From Xylanimonas allomyrinae (GTDB lineage: Bacteria > Actinomycetota > Actinomycetes > Actinomycetales > Cellulomonadaceae): a stretch of 64,000 nucleotides of DNA. Below the pieces are notes generated by a model. The model was not told where the DNA came from. It did no database searches and was given only the letters and a program-made list of their open reading frames with translations. The position numbers were made by a program, and so were the translations under genes. The stretch is taken from the NCBI RefSeq assembly GCF_004135345.1, contig NZ_CP035495.1, forward strand, positions 3,038,001 through 3,102,000, in the 5' to 3' direction. Shown one piece after another: positions 32,348 through 43,173 of the stretch. Numbering within the stretch: position 1 is the stretch's first letter; every line of letters starts with the position of its first letter.

Positions 32348-32620
32348 TCAGTCGGTCGTCTTCGGCACGAACCGGGCCACCGCGCGGCTCGCACCCTGGT
32401 GTGCCAGCCGCCGGGCGAGCACCGCGACCCCGCCGGAGACGGCGGCGAACGTGACGGCCTGGATCACGGTGATGTCGTCGTCGTCGAGATCCTTCGGGGC
32501 GGCGTGGCCCGTGCTCTTCTCCCAGATCATGCCGACGAGGCGCTGTGCGAGCCATCCGGCGGCGAGGGTGAGCACCATCGTGCCCACTTTCACGGCGAGG
32601 GGTTCGTCGTGCTTGGCCAC
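32348..32620 (-). CDS. DUF4235 small membrane protein
   Basis: 90 residues from GTG 32620, preceded on its strand by GGAGG. Two hydrophobic segments, M-V-L-T-L-A-A-G-W-L-A-Q-R-L-V and A-V-T-F-A-A-V-S-G-G-V-A-V-L-A-R-R-L, flank a short charged loop with D-L-D-D-D-D. The arrangement matches DUF4235 proteins common in actinobacteria. The function is unknown. Confidence 0.75.
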   Translation of the reverse strand: MAKHDEPLAVKVGTMVLTLAAGWLAQRLVGMIWEKSTGHAAPKDLDDDDITVIQAVTFAAVSGGVAVLARRLAHQGASRAVARFVPKTTD

Positions 32621-32766
32621 GTGCGTCCTCCAGGTTGCGGTGCGGAGAGCCGGCCGGGAAGCCGACCGGATGCGTCGATGCCGAATCACCGTATCCCTCG
32701 TGTGTGCGAATGCCACGTGCGACGCACTCACGGTCCTCTCCGCGGCTCGCGGGGCGCGGAGCGGGG

Positions 32767-32772
32767 TAGGCT
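32767..32772 (+). promoter_or_regulatory. Possible -10 element before the TPP riboswitch
   Basis: TAGGCT lies about nine bases before the riboswitch core begins, the right distance for transcription to start at the aptamer. No convincing -35 hexamer accompanies it. Confidence 0.35.
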
Positions 32773-32780
32773 GAGCAGGA

Positions 32781-32867
32781 ACGACAGGGGAGCGCCACAG
32801 GCGCTGAGAGTGCGGTCCACCGCAGACCCTCGAACCTGATCCGGTTAGCACCGGTGGAGGAAGTCGG
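32781..32867 (+). promoter_or_regulatory. TPP riboswitch (THI element)
   Basis: The conserved THI-box pieces occur in order: GGGGAGC, GCTGAGA (from 32802), GACCCTCGAACCTGATC (from 32825), GGTTAGCACC and GGAGGAAGTC, with outer pairing CGAC 32782-32785 / GTCG 32863-32866. The aptamer binds thiamine pyrophosphate. It lies about 85 bp before the thiamine-type ABC transporter. The region between contains small GC hairpins and a GGAGGA ribosome binding site at 32940, so control may act on transcription or translation. Confidence 0.95.
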
Positions 32868-32952
32868 GCTTCTCGATCCCTGTGCAGTGCGTCGCGCCCT
32901 GAGGGCCGGCGGGCGGCACGGGCCCCTTCTCGACATCAGAGGAGGACACATC

Positions 32953-34038
32953 ATGACCACCCCATCGCGCCGCACCCTCGGGTGCGCGGCCGCCGTCGCC
33001 GTCCTGGGGCTTCTCGGCGCGTGCAGCGGCGAGGGCTCCCCGGATGCCGCCGGGTCTGCGAGCGCCGGAGCCAACACGGTCACGCTCGTCACGCACGACT
33101 CGTGGGCGGTGTCCGACGACGTCATCGCCGCGTTCGAGAAGGAGAGCGGCCTGACGGTCAAGCAGGTGCCCATGGGTGACGCGGGCACGCTCGCGAACCA
33201 GGTGGTGCTGACGAAGGACTCGCCGCTCGGCGACGTCGTCTTCGGCATCGACAACACGTTCGCGTCGCGCGTGCTCGACACCGACACGCTCAAGCCCTAC
33301 ACGCCTGCGGGGCTCGCGGAGTCGGCGCGGCAGTACGTCCTGGGCGACGGGGCGCTGAACCCGATCGACGTCGGCGACGTGTGCCTGAACACCGACACCG
33401 CGTGGTTCGCGGAGCACGGGCTGGCCGAGCCCGAGACGCTCGAGGACGTCGCCAAGCCCGAGTACAAGGACCTCCTGGTCGCGCTGAACCCGGCGTCGTC
33501 GTCGCCTGGCATGGCGTTCATGCTGGCCACGATCGGTGCGTTCGGTGACGACGGCTTCGGTGGCGAGGGGTGGACCGGCTACTGGGCGGCGCTGCGCGCC
33601 AACGGCGTCACGGTGTCGGACTCGTGGGAGGACGGGTACTACTCGGAGTTCTCCGGCGCGGGTGAGGGCGGGACGCGGCCGATCGTCGTCTCCTACGCGA
33701 CGTCGCCGGCGTTCACCGTGACGAAGGACGGTGCCGCGACGACGACGCGTGCGCTGCTCGGCACCTGCTTCCGCCAGGTGGAGTACGCCGGGATCTTCCG
33801 CGGGGCGCAGAACCCCGAGGGTGCTGCCAAGCTGGTCGACTTCCTCGTCTCGCAGCCGTTCCAGGCGGACGTCCCGGGGCAGATGTACATGTACCCGGCC
33901 GACTCGTCGATCGAGCTGCCGGCGGAGTGGACGCGGTTCGCTCCGCTCGCCGATGCGCCGTTCGACGTGCCTGCTGCCGACATCGCGGCGAACCGTGACG
34001 CCTGGATCGAGAAGTGGACGGCGACGGTCATCGGCTGA
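32953..34038 (+). CDS. thiB: Thiamine-type ABC transporter substrate-binding lipoprotein (ThiB-like)
   Basis: 361 residues from ATG 32953. The signal peptide ends in a lipobox L-L-G-A-C. The mature protein has T-L-V-T-H-D-S-W-A-V-S-D-D-V-I-A-A-F-E-K-E-S-G and P-L-G-D-V-V-F-G-I-D-N-T-F, and later P-A-S-S-S-P-G-M-A-F-M-L-A-T-I, all typical of ThiB/iron-type binding proteins. The TPP riboswitch upstream makes thiamine or a precursor the likely ligand. The TGA overlaps the permease ATG. Confidence 0.9.
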   Translation: MTTPSRRTLGCAAAVAVLGLLGACSGEGSPDAAGSASAGANTVTLVTHDSWAVSDDVIAAFEKESGLTVKQVPMGDAGTLANQVVLTKDSPLGDVVFGIDNTFASRVLDTDTLKPYTPAGLAESARQYVLGDGALNPIDVGDVCLNTDTAWFAEHGLAEPETLEDVAKPEYKDLLVALNPASSSPGMAFMLATIGAFGDDGFGGEGWTGYWAALRANGVTVSDSWEDGYYSEFSGAGEGGTRPIVVSYATSPAFTVTKDGAATTTRALLGTCFRQVEYAGIFRGAQNPEGAAKLVDFLVSQPFQADVPGQMYMYPADSSIELPAEWTRFAPLADAPFDVPAADIAANRDAWIEKWTATVIG

Positions 34039-35764
34039 TGCCCGCGGCCAGGGGTGCGACATCGAAGCCGACGACCCGTCGTCGAGCCCCACGTGTCGCA
34101 CCCCACGTCGTGGCGTGGGCGGCCGCCGCCGCCCTGCCCCTGGTGTTCCTGGGGGTGTTCTTCGCGTGGCCCGTCGTCGCGCTCGTCGGCAGGGGCTTCG
34201 TCGCCGACGACGGCGGGCTCGACCTGAGCGGGCTTGCGCACGTGCTCGGCGGGGCACGTACGTGGCGGCTGGTCGGAACGACGCTCGCGCAGGCGGCGGC
34301 GGGCGCCGCCGCGTCGGTCGTGCTCGGCCTGCCGGTCGCGTACCTGCTGTACCGGACGCGGTTCCGCGGACGGGCGCTGCTGAGCGGGCTCGTGACGGTG
34401 CCGTTCGTGCTGCCGACCGTCGTGGTCGGCGTTGCGTTCCGGGCGCTGCTGCGCCCTGACGGCCTGCTCGGGTTCGCGCACCTGGACGAGACGTTCACGG
34501 GCGTCGTGCTCGCGCTCGTGTTCTTCAACGTGTCGGTGGTGGTGCGGACCGTCGGGGGCTGTGGGAGCGGATCGACCCGCGCACCGAGCAGGCGGCGCGC
34601 GCGCTGGGTGCCTCGCCCGTGCGCGCGTTCCGGACGGTCACGCTGCCGGCGCTGGCCCCGGCCATCGCGTCGGCGGCCGCCGTCGTGTTCCTGTTCTGCG
34701 CGACGGCGTTCGGCGTCGTGCTGGTGCTCGGCGGGGCCGGGTACGGCACCGTCGAGACGGAGATCTACCGCCGCACCACGCAGTTCCTCGACCTGCGCAC
34801 GGCGGCCGTGCTCTCGATCCTCCAGCTCGTGGTCGTCTCGGTTGCGCTGTGGGTCGCGGGCCGCGCTCGCGCTCGTCGTGAGCGGGCGCTGCACCTCGAG
34901 GACGCGAGCGTCGCCGTGCACCGCTGGAGCTCGCGCAACGTGCCCGACGTCGCTGCGGCGCTCGCGACCGCCGTCGTCGTCGGCGGGCTGATCGTTCCGC
35001 TCGCCGGGCTGGTCGTCCGGTCCTTCCGTGGCGCGGACGGGGCCTGGACGCTGGAGAACTACGTCGCCCTCGGCACGACCGGGGGCCGCAACGCGCTCGT
35101 GGTGACGGTGTGGGAGGCCCTGGCGACCTCGATCCGCACGGCGCTGGTCGCGACGGTCATCGCGATCGTCGTCGGCGGGCTGGTGGCGCTCGTCGTGTCG
35201 CGGCGACCCCGCGGGCGCGCGGCGCGCCGGGCCGTGGGCGTGCTCGACGGGGTCGTCATGCTGCCGCTCGGCGTGTCGGCGGTGACCGTCGGGTTCGGGT
35301 TCCTCATCACGCTCGACCGGCCGCTGGGCCTCGACATCGACCTGCGCACGTCGGGGCTGCTGGTGCCGATCGCGCAGGCCGTGGTCGCGGTCCCGCTGGT
35401 CGTGCGGACCGTGCTGCCCGTGCTGCGTGCGATCGACCCCCGGCTGCGCGAGGCGGCCGCCGTGCTGGGCGCGGCGCCCGGGCGCGTGCTGCGCGACGTC
35501 GACCTCCCGCTCGTGCTGCGTTCGCTCGGGCTGGCCGTCGGGTTCGCGTTCGCGGTGTCGCTCGGGGAGTTCGGGGCGACGGCGTTCCTCGCGCGGCCCG
35601 ACGCGGCGACGTTGCCCGTGGTGATCTTCCGGCTCATCGGGCGGCCTGGTGCCCAGAACTACGGGATGGCCCTCGCCGCGTCCGTCGTCCTGGCCGTGCT
35701 GACCGCCGTCGTCATGATGGCCGCCGACCGGCTGCGCGCAGAGCGCACCGGAGGGGAGTTCTGA
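34038..35764 (+). CDS. thiP: Thiamine-type ABC permease (ThiP-like, two fused halves), frame broken at 34554
   Basis: About 575 residues if the break is repaired. Roughly twelve membrane helices lie in two homologous halves, each with an EAA-type loop (E-Q-A-A-R-A-L-G-A-S-P and R-E-A-A-A-V-L-G-A-A-P-G), the ThiP layout. The first frame runs to V-V-V-R-T-V-G-G at 34551. The second carries L-W-E-R-I-D-P-R-T-E-Q-A-A-R. Adding one G to the G5 run at 34554-34558 joins them seamlessly, so an assembly error is likely. The ATG overlaps the thiB stop, and the TGA overlaps the ATPase ATG. Confidence 0.88.
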
Positions 35765-36809
35765 TGGTGGACGTGGCGGCCGGCCCAGGCAGGGCCCGGG
35801 GACGCGGGCTCGCGGTGCGCGGCGCCGTCGTGCGCTACGGCGACGGCGGGCGGGGCGGGGAGGGCACGACGGCGGTGGCCGGCGTCGACCTCGACGTGGC
35901 CGAGGGCGAGATCCTGGCGCTGCTGGGACCGAGCGGTTGCGGCAAGTCGTCGCTGCTGCGGGCCGTCGCCGGGCTCGAGCCGCTCGCCGCCGGGTCGGTC
36001 GCGTTCGACGGCGACGACCTCGCCGGGGTGCCCGTACACCGCCGGGGGTTCGGGCTGCTCTTCCAGGACGGGCAGCTCTTCGCGCACCGCGACGTCGCAC
36101 GCAACGTCGCCTACGGGCTGGAGACGGCGCGGGTGCGTCGCCAGGGGCGGCTGGAGAGGGTGCGCGAGCTGCTGGACGCCGTCGGGCTCGACGGGTACGG
36201 GCGGCGGTCGGTGGCGACGCTGTCGGGCGGCGAGAGGCAGCGTGTGGCCCTGGCGCGGGCGCTGGCCCCGCGGCCGCGGCTGCTGCTGCTCGACGAGCCG
36301 TTCTCGGCGCTCGACAGGGGACTGCGCGAGCGGCTCGCGGTCGACGTTCGGGACGTGCTGCGGGCCACGGGCACGACGGCGGTCTTCGTGACGCACGACC
36401 ACGACGAGGCGTTCACCGTGGCCGATCGCGTCGGGGTCATGCAGGCCGGTCGGCTGCTCCAGGTCGCGCCCCCGAGGAGCTGTGGCGGTCGCCCGCGTCG
36501 CGGGCCGTGGCACGGTTCCTGGGGTATCAGGGGTTCGTCCCGGACGGTGACTCGCGCTGGCTCGCCGTCGGGCCCCGCGGCCTGGTGCTGCGCGAGGAGC
36601 GGTCTGGTCCCGCGTCCGGGAGGTCGTGGAGCGCGACGGCGGTGGCCACCGCGTTCCGGCGAGGCAGCGTGGAGGTCACCGTGGAGGTCGACCTCGGTGC
36701 GGGCCTCCAGCGGCTGGTCGCCCACCTCGAGGACGGCGAGGCGCCCCGGCCGGGCGCGACGGTGACGGTCGCCCTGGACGGGGCGGGCTGCGCCGTCGTC
36801 GGACCCTGA
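35764..36809 (+). CDS. Thiamine-type ABC transporter ATPase, frame broken at 36469
   Basis: Walker A G-P-S-G-C-G-K-S-S, Q-loop L-L-F-Q-D-G-Q-L-F, signature L-S-G-G-E-R-Q-R-V-A-L-A, Walker B L-L-L-L-D-E-P-F-S-A-L-D and the His-switch V-T-H-D-H-D-E-A-F are all present. After L-L-Q-V-A-P-P the frame is lost at a C5 run (36469-36473). One added C restores E-E-L-W-R-S-P-A-S-R-A-V-A-R-F-L-G-Y and a C-terminal regulatory TOBE-like domain ending at 36809. It energises the permease encoded upstream; the three genes overlap and must be co-transcribed. Confidence 0.88.
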
Positions 36810-36824
36810 GGGCGCCCAGAACGT

Positions 36825-36880
36825 CGAGCGGCCCGCTCCTGTCACGCCAGATCTCCGGCGTGACGGGAGCGGGCCGCTCG
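36825..36880. terminator. Bidirectional terminator
   Basis: 24-bp inverted repeat (left 36825-36848, right 36857-36880) with an 8-nt loop and one G-T mismatch, between two convergent genes. It can serve both the ABC operon and the aldo/keto reductase. Confidence 0.85.
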
Positions 36881-36888
36881 GCTCGGGG

Positions 36889-37752
36889 TCAGGCCGAGAG
36901 GCGGGCGATCTCCTCCGGGGTCAGCGTCAGGGACGCGGCGGCCGCGGAGTCCTCGATCGACGCGGGCCGCGAGGCACCCGGGATCGGGATCACCACGGGG
37001 GCCAGCGCGAGCTCCCACGCGAGCGTGACCTGGAAGGGCGAGACGCCGTGCGCCTGCGCCACCTCGAGGAACGGGGTGTACGCGTCGCCGAGGTCGCCCG
37101 AGCGGGCCAGCGAGATGCCGCCCAGCGGGCTCCACGGCAGGAATGCGATGCCGAGCTCGGCGCACAGCTCCAGCTCGGGCAGCGAGGAGCGGAAGCGCGG
37201 TGAGAACTGGTTCTGCACGGACGCGAGCCGCCCGCCGAGGATCTCCTGCGCCTGCCGGATCTGGTCCGGGTCGGCGTTGGAGATGCCCGCGAGCTCGATG
37301 ACGCCCTCGTCGAGCAGGTCGCGGATCGCGCCGACCGAGTCGGCGTAGGGCACCTGCGGGTCGGGGCGGTGGAACTGGTAGAGGCCGATGGCCTCGACGC
37401 CGAGCCGCTGGGCGGAGGCCTTGGCGGCCTTCTTGAGGTAGGCCGGGTCGCCGTTCTGCGTCCACGAGCCGTCGCCGGGGCGCAGGTGGCCGCCCTTGGT
37501 GGCGACCAGCACGTCGGAGGTGTCGGAGCCGTAGGTGCGCAGCGCGCGGGCGATGAGCTCCTCGTTGTGGCCGACCTCGTCGGCGTCGCGGTGGTAGGCG
37601 TCGGCGGTGTCGATGAGCGTGACCCCGGCGTCGAGCGCGGCGTGGATCGTGGCGACGGAGCGTGCCTCGTCGGGGCGGCCCTCGATCGACATCGGCATGC
37701 CGCCGAGGCCGATCGCGCTGACCTGGCGGTTGCCGAGGGTGCGGGTCTGCAT
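36889..37752 (-). CDS. Aldo/keto reductase
   Basis: 287 residues. The catalytic set is visible: Asp and Tyr in L-I-D-T-A-D-A-Y-H-R, Lys in V-A-T-K-G-G, and His in L-Y-Q-F-H-R-P-D. The C-terminal NADPH-binding part contains I-P-I-P-G-A-S-R-P-A-S-I-E-D. The A-C-terminal half resembles the AKR families that act on small aldehydes or sugars; the substrate is unknown. There is no obvious operon partner. Confidence 0.9.
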   Translation of the reverse strand: MQTRTLGNRQVSAIGLGGMPMSIEGRPDEARSVATIHAALDAGVTLIDTADAYHRDADEVGHNEELIARALRTYGSDTSDVLVATKGGHLRPGDGSWTQNGDPAYLKKAAKASAQRLGVEAIGLYQFHRPDPQVPYADSVGAIRDLLDEGVIELAGISNADPDQIRQAQEILGGRLASVQNQFSPRFRSSLPELELCAELGIAFLPWSPLGGISLARSGDLGDAYTPFLEVAQAHGVSPFQVTLAWELALAPVVIPIPGASRPASIEDSAAAASLTLTPEEIARLSA

Positions 37753-37849
37753 GGAAAGTCCTTCCGGTGTCGAAACGTTCCGATCCCGACTTTACGCCCA
37801 TGGCCGACCGTCGCCGGACATCGTGCGCGGCACCGCGCCGACGACGGCG

Positions 37850-37885
37850 TCAGGCCCGCGTCCGGTCACCCGGACGCGGGCCTGA
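37850..37885. terminator. Terminator after pgi
   Basis: Perfect 16-bp stem TCAGGCCCGCGTCCGG / CCGGACGCGGGCCTGA with loop TCAC, 30 bp past the pgi stop on the minus strand. Confidence 0.85.
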
Positions 37886-37914
37886 CGACTCCGAGCGGGG
37901 CCGGCCGCGAACGA

Positions 37915-39633
<1,719 letters not shown>

Positions 39634-39715
39634 GGAGCCAACCTACTGACGCGCGCGGCCATGTGCGCGGCCGTGTGGCGTCCTCCCGTGGACAACCTGG
39701 CCGCCCGACGGCAGG

Positions 39716-40507
39716 ATGCCGGGCGTGGCCCCCAACGACGCTCGCCCCACCGCCCCAGAGATCGCCTCTGAGATCTCCTCTGGGATCGCCCTTGAGATCG
39801 CCGTGCAGGACGTCGCAGGAGCGCTCGTCGCCGCACGGCACGGCGCTCAGCGCATCGAGCTGTGCGTGGCGCTCGCCGCGACAGGCGGCCTGACGCCGTC
39901 CGCCGGTCTCGTCGCCGCCGTCGCCGACGCGCTCGCCGGCACGGGCGTCGGCGTCCACGTGCTCGTCCGGCCCCGTCCCGGCGGGTTCGTGTACGACGAC
40001 GCCGAGGTCGACGTCCAGGTGCGCGACGTGCGCGCCGTGCTCGACGCCGGCGCCGACGGCGTCGTCGTCGGGGCGCTCACGGCCGACGGGCAGGTCGACG
40101 CGGCCGTGCTCGACGCGCTCGTCGCGGCGGCGCGCGGGGCGGACGTGACCTTCCACCGGGCGTTCGACGTCGTCGGCGACCGTGCCGAGACGCTGCGCGC
40201 GCTCCACCGCGCCGGGGTGCGGCGCGTGCTCACGTCGGGCGGCGCGCCGTCGGCGGGGGCGGGCGTCGCGGAGCTGGCCCGGCTCGCGCCGGTGGCGACG
40301 AGCCTCGGCATCGAGCTCATGGCGGGCGGCGGTGTGGCGCCCGACGACGTCGCCGCGCTCGTGGCGGCAGGCGTCGACGCCGTGCACCTGTCGGCGCGCA
40401 GGTCCGTGGCAGGCGACGGCGGTCCGGGCGGCGGCGACGGCGCCCGGGACGTCACCGACGCGGCCGTCGTCGCGGCGGCTGCGGCAGCCCTCGGAGCCGT
40501 GGCCTGA
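39716..40507 (+). CDS. cutC: CutC-family protein
   Basis: 263 residues. The TIM-barrel CutC signature is visible: R-I-E-L-C-V-A-L-A-A-T-G-G-L-T-P-S, V-L-V-R-P-R-P-G-G-F-V-Y, V-V-G-A-L-T-A-D-G-Q-V-D, V-T-F-H-R-A-F-D-V, R-V-L-T-S-G-G and I-E-L-M-A-G-G-G-V. CutC has been linked to copper homeostasis, but the biochemical role is unsettled. An N-terminal extension of ~28 residues is encoded by an imperfect GAGATCGCC-type repeat (39760-39800), so the true start may be further in. Confidence 0.88.
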   Translation: MPGVAPNDARPTAPEIASEISSGIALEIAVQDVAGALVAARHGAQRIELCVALAATGGLTPSAGLVAAVADALAGTGVGVHVLVRPRPGGFVYDDAEVDVQVRDVRAVLDAGADGVVVGALTADGQVDAAVLDALVAAARGADVTFHRAFDVVGDRAETLRALHRAGVRRVLTSGGAPSAGAGVAELARLAPVATSLGIELMAGGGVAPDDVAALVAAGVDAVHLSARRSVAGDGGPGGGDGARDVTDAAVVAAAAAALGAVA

Positions 40508-40560
40508 GCGGGCCCCGAGGAACCCCGACGGTGGCGAACCGTTCAGGAAGGTCTACGAGC

Positions 40561-41616
40561 TCACGCCTCGGGTGCCGCGCCCGGCGGCGGCGCCGTCGAC
40601 TTGCGGATCACCAGCTGCGAAGGGAGCTGCACGTGGGTCTCGATCCGGCGACCCTCGAGCAGCGCGATGAGCATCGTCACGGCGCGCATGCCCATCTCCT
40701 GGAGCGGCTGCGCGATGGTCGTCAGCCGCGGGCTGGCGCTCGCGGCCTCCGGGATGTCGTCGAAACCGACGACCGACAGGTCCTGCGGGACGCGCAGGCC
40801 GCGCTCGCGTGCGACCTCCATGACACCGAAGGCCGACAGGTCGTTGGCCGCGAAGATGGCGGTGGGCGGGTCGTCGAGCGAGAGCAGCTCGCGCGCCGCG
40901 TCCGTGGCCCACGCGGCGCGGTAGCCGCCGTCGCGCACGAGATCGGGGTCGTAGGGGATTCCCGCGTCCTCGAGCGACTCGCGGTAGCCCTGCTCGCGCA
41001 GGCGTGCCGACTCCAGGTCGGTGCGACCGCGCACGTGTGCGATCCGCCGGTGGCCGAGGTCGATGAGATGCCGGGTCGCCGCGCGCGCGCCCTCGATGTT
41101 GTCGCAGTCGACGGTCGAGGGTCCGCCCGAGCCGGTGTGCGGGTCGACGGCGACGACGGGAACGCTCGCCGTCGGCACGTTGACCGTCGGCGTGAGGATG
41201 ATCGCGCCGTCGATGAGCGTGCCGCCGAGGCGGGAGAGCGAACGACGCTCCCAGCCGACGGCGTTGTCGTCGCTGATCGCGCCCGAGTAGGCCAGCAGCT
41301 CGTAGCCCTTGCCGACCGCCTCGGCCGAGATGCCCTTGAGGATCTCGGTGGCGAACGGGTCGAAGCCGGCCAGGAGGATTCCGATGACGTTGGTTCGGCT
41401 GCGGCGTAAGGAGCTCGCGACCAGAGAGGTCTCGTAGCCGAGGTGCGCGACGACCTCCAGAACGCGTTCGGCCGTCGTTGCGGCGACACCGTAGCGTCCG
41501 TTGACGACCTTCGAGACGGTCGCGACCGAGACGCCCGCCGCACGAGCGACGTCCGTGATCGTTACGCGACCAGTGGTGGTGGGTGGGTTGTCTATGGGGT
41601 GGGCGTCCGTGCTCAC
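40561..41616 (-). CDS. LacI-family transcriptional regulator of the sugar cluster
   Basis: 351 residues from GTG 41616, chosen because the DNA-binding domain follows soon after: V-T-I-T-D-V-A-R-A-A-G-V-S-V-A-T-V-S-K-V-V-N-G. The periplasmic-binding-like effector domain has N-V-I-G-I-L-L-A-G-F-D-P-F and P-T-A-I-F-A-A-N-D-L-S-A-F-G. It is divergent from the ABC/GH3 operon, and an 18-bp palindrome lies between them, so it most likely represses that operon until an oligosaccharide is present. Confidence 0.9.
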   Translation of the reverse strand: MSTDAHPIDNPPTTTGRVTITDVARAAGVSVATVSKVVNGRYGVAATTAERVLEVVAHLGYETSLVASSLRRSRTNVIGILLAGFDPFATEILKGISAEAVGKGYELLAYSGAISDDNAVGWERRSLSRLGGTLIDGAIILTPTVNVPTASVPVVAVDPHTGSGGPSTVDCDNIEGARAATRHLIDLGHRRIAHVRGRTDLESARLREQGYRESLEDAGIPYDPDLVRDGGYRAAWATDAARELLSLDDPPTAIFAANDLSAFGVMEVARERGLRVPQDLSVVGFDDIPEAASASPRLTTIAQPLQEMGMRAVTMLIALLEGRRIETHVQLPSQLVIRKSTAPPPGAAPEA

Positions 41617-41739
41617 AATGCGAACACTAGAGGCCCCATCGAGACGTGTCCTAGTCAGGGTCGCCCCAAAGGCCCTCCTGAAACCTTGTCGAAGGGTGCC
41701 GTTCCCGAATCGTGACCATCGCAACAGGCGTGAGACGAA

Positions 41740-41757
41740 ATCGTTATCGACAACGAT
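41740..41757. promoter_or_regulatory. Probable LacI-type operator
   Basis: ATCGTTATCGACAACGAT is an 18-bp near-perfect inverted repeat (only one pair of positions unmatched) around a central TCGA, in the 224-bp divergent gap. A TTGACA hexamer at 41757-41762 overlaps its edge, so bound repressor would block a promoter there. I could not identify a clear -10. Confidence 0.7.
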
Positions 41758-41840
41758 TGACACACGACCGAGCATCCTGCGACAGTCCCGGTTGACAGAT
41801 TTCCCTGTCGACCCGTCGACGACGACCAAGGGGTTCCACG

Positions 41841-43169
41841 ATGACGAGGAAGATGCGCGGAGGGGCGATCCTCGCCCTCAGCGCGACGATCGCGCTGCTG
41901 GCCGCGGGCTGCGCCGGTTCTGGCAGCGACAACCCGGGCGGCGGCGGCTCGCCGACCGCCGCGGCGAACGCAGATGCCAAGACCATCACCTGGTGGCACA
42001 ACTCGAACACCGGTGAGGGCAAGGACTACTACGACAAGGTCGCCAAGGACTTCGAGGCGCAGACCGGCGTCCACGTCGAGGTCAGCGCCATGCAGCACGA
42101 GGACATGCTCACGAAGCTCTCGGCGGCGCTCCAGTCGGGCGACCCCGACCAGATCCCCGACGTGTTCATGTCGCGCGGTGGCGGCGAGCTCAAGAACGAG
42201 GTCGACTCGGGCGTCACGCGCGACCTGACCGACGTCGCCGCCGACACGATCTCGAAGATCTCGGCCTTCACCGGCCAGTACACGATCGACGGCAAGGTCT
42301 ACGCCCTGCCCTTCTCCATGGGCCTGGTGGGCTTCTGGTACAACAAGGACCTCTTCGCCCAGGCCGGCATCACCGACGTCAACCCGGCGCCGACGATCGA
42401 CGAGTTCAACGGCTACATCGACAAGCTCAAGGCCGCGGGCATCACGCCGGCGTCGGTCGGTGCGGGCGACAAGTGGCCGGCCGCGCACTACTGGTACTAC
42501 AACGTCGTGCGCGAGTGCCCGTTCGACACGGTCGAGAAGGCCATCGCCGACAAGGACTACTCGGACCCGTGCTTCGTCAAGGCCGGTGACCACCTCGAGG
42601 ACCTCGTGGCCAAGCAGCCGTTCAACGACGGCTTCCTGTCCACCAAGGCGCAGGAGGGCCCGACGTCGGCGTCCGGACTCCTGGCGACCGGCAAGGTCGG
42701 CATGGAGCTCGCGGGCCACTGGGAGCCCGGCGTGACCGGCGGTCTGACGGCCGACGGCAAGGTCCCCAGCTTCCTCGGCTGGTTCGCCTACCCGACCTTC
42801 CCCGGCCAGGGCGGCGACCCCAAGGACCAGATGGGTGGCGGTGACGCGTGGGAGGTCTCGACCAGCGCCCCCGACGCCGCGGTCGACTTCGCCAAGTACC
42901 TGCTGTCCGACGAGGTCCAGAAGGGCTTCGCCGAGCTCGACATGGGTCTGCCGACCAACCCTGCCGCCACCGACTCGATCTCCAACGAGACGCTCAAGCA
43001 GCTCATCCCCGTGCGTGACGCGGGCGGCAACACGCAGCTCTACCTCGACACGCGCCTCGGCTCGGCCATCGGCAACCCGCTGAACGACGCCATCCAGCAG
43101 GTGTTCGCAGGCAACCCCGGCCCGCAGGAGATCGTCGACGCGCTCCAGAACGCCGCAGACTCGGAGTGA
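41841..43169 (+). CDS. Sugar ABC transporter substrate-binding lipoprotein
   Basis: 442 residues. The signal peptide ends in lipobox L-L-A-A-G-C. The mature part begins T-I-T-W-W-H-N-S-N-T and contains D-P-D-Q-I-P-D-V-F-M-S-R-G-G-G and Y-A-L-P-F-S-M-G-L-V-G-F-W-Y-N-K-D-L-F, the family 1 (MalE-like) extracellular binding protein pattern. With two permeases and a GH3 enzyme downstream it probably binds a beta-linked oligosaccharide. No ATPase gene is in the cluster; such systems often share an MsiK-like ATPase encoded elsewhere. Confidence 0.93.
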   Translation: MTRKMRGGAILALSATIALLAAGCAGSGSDNPGGGGSPTAAANADAKTITWWHNSNTGEGKDYYDKVAKDFEAQTGVHVEVSAMQHEDMLTKLSAALQSGDPDQIPDVFMSRGGGELKNEVDSGVTRDLTDVAADTISKISAFTGQYTIDGKVYALPFSMGLVGFWYNKDLFAQAGITDVNPAPTIDEFNGYIDKLKAAGITPASVGAGDKWPAAHYWYYNVVRECPFDTVEKAIADKDYSDPCFVKAGDHLEDLVAKQPFNDGFLSTKAQEGPTSASGLLATGKVGMELAGHWEPGVTGGLTADGKVPSFLGWFAYPTFPGQGGDPKDQMGGGDAWEVSTSAPDAAVDFAKYLLSDEVQKGFAELDMGLPTNPAATDSISNETLKQLIPVRDAGGNTQLYLDTRLGSAIGNPLNDAIQQVFAGNPGPQEIVDALQNAADSE

Positions 43170-43173
43170 CGAC

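Noticed and set aside
32230-32840. Plus-strand frames between the rrn terminator and the riboswitch
   Set aside because: They are antisense to the DUF4235 gene, and the riboswitch occupies the rest; no coding signal.
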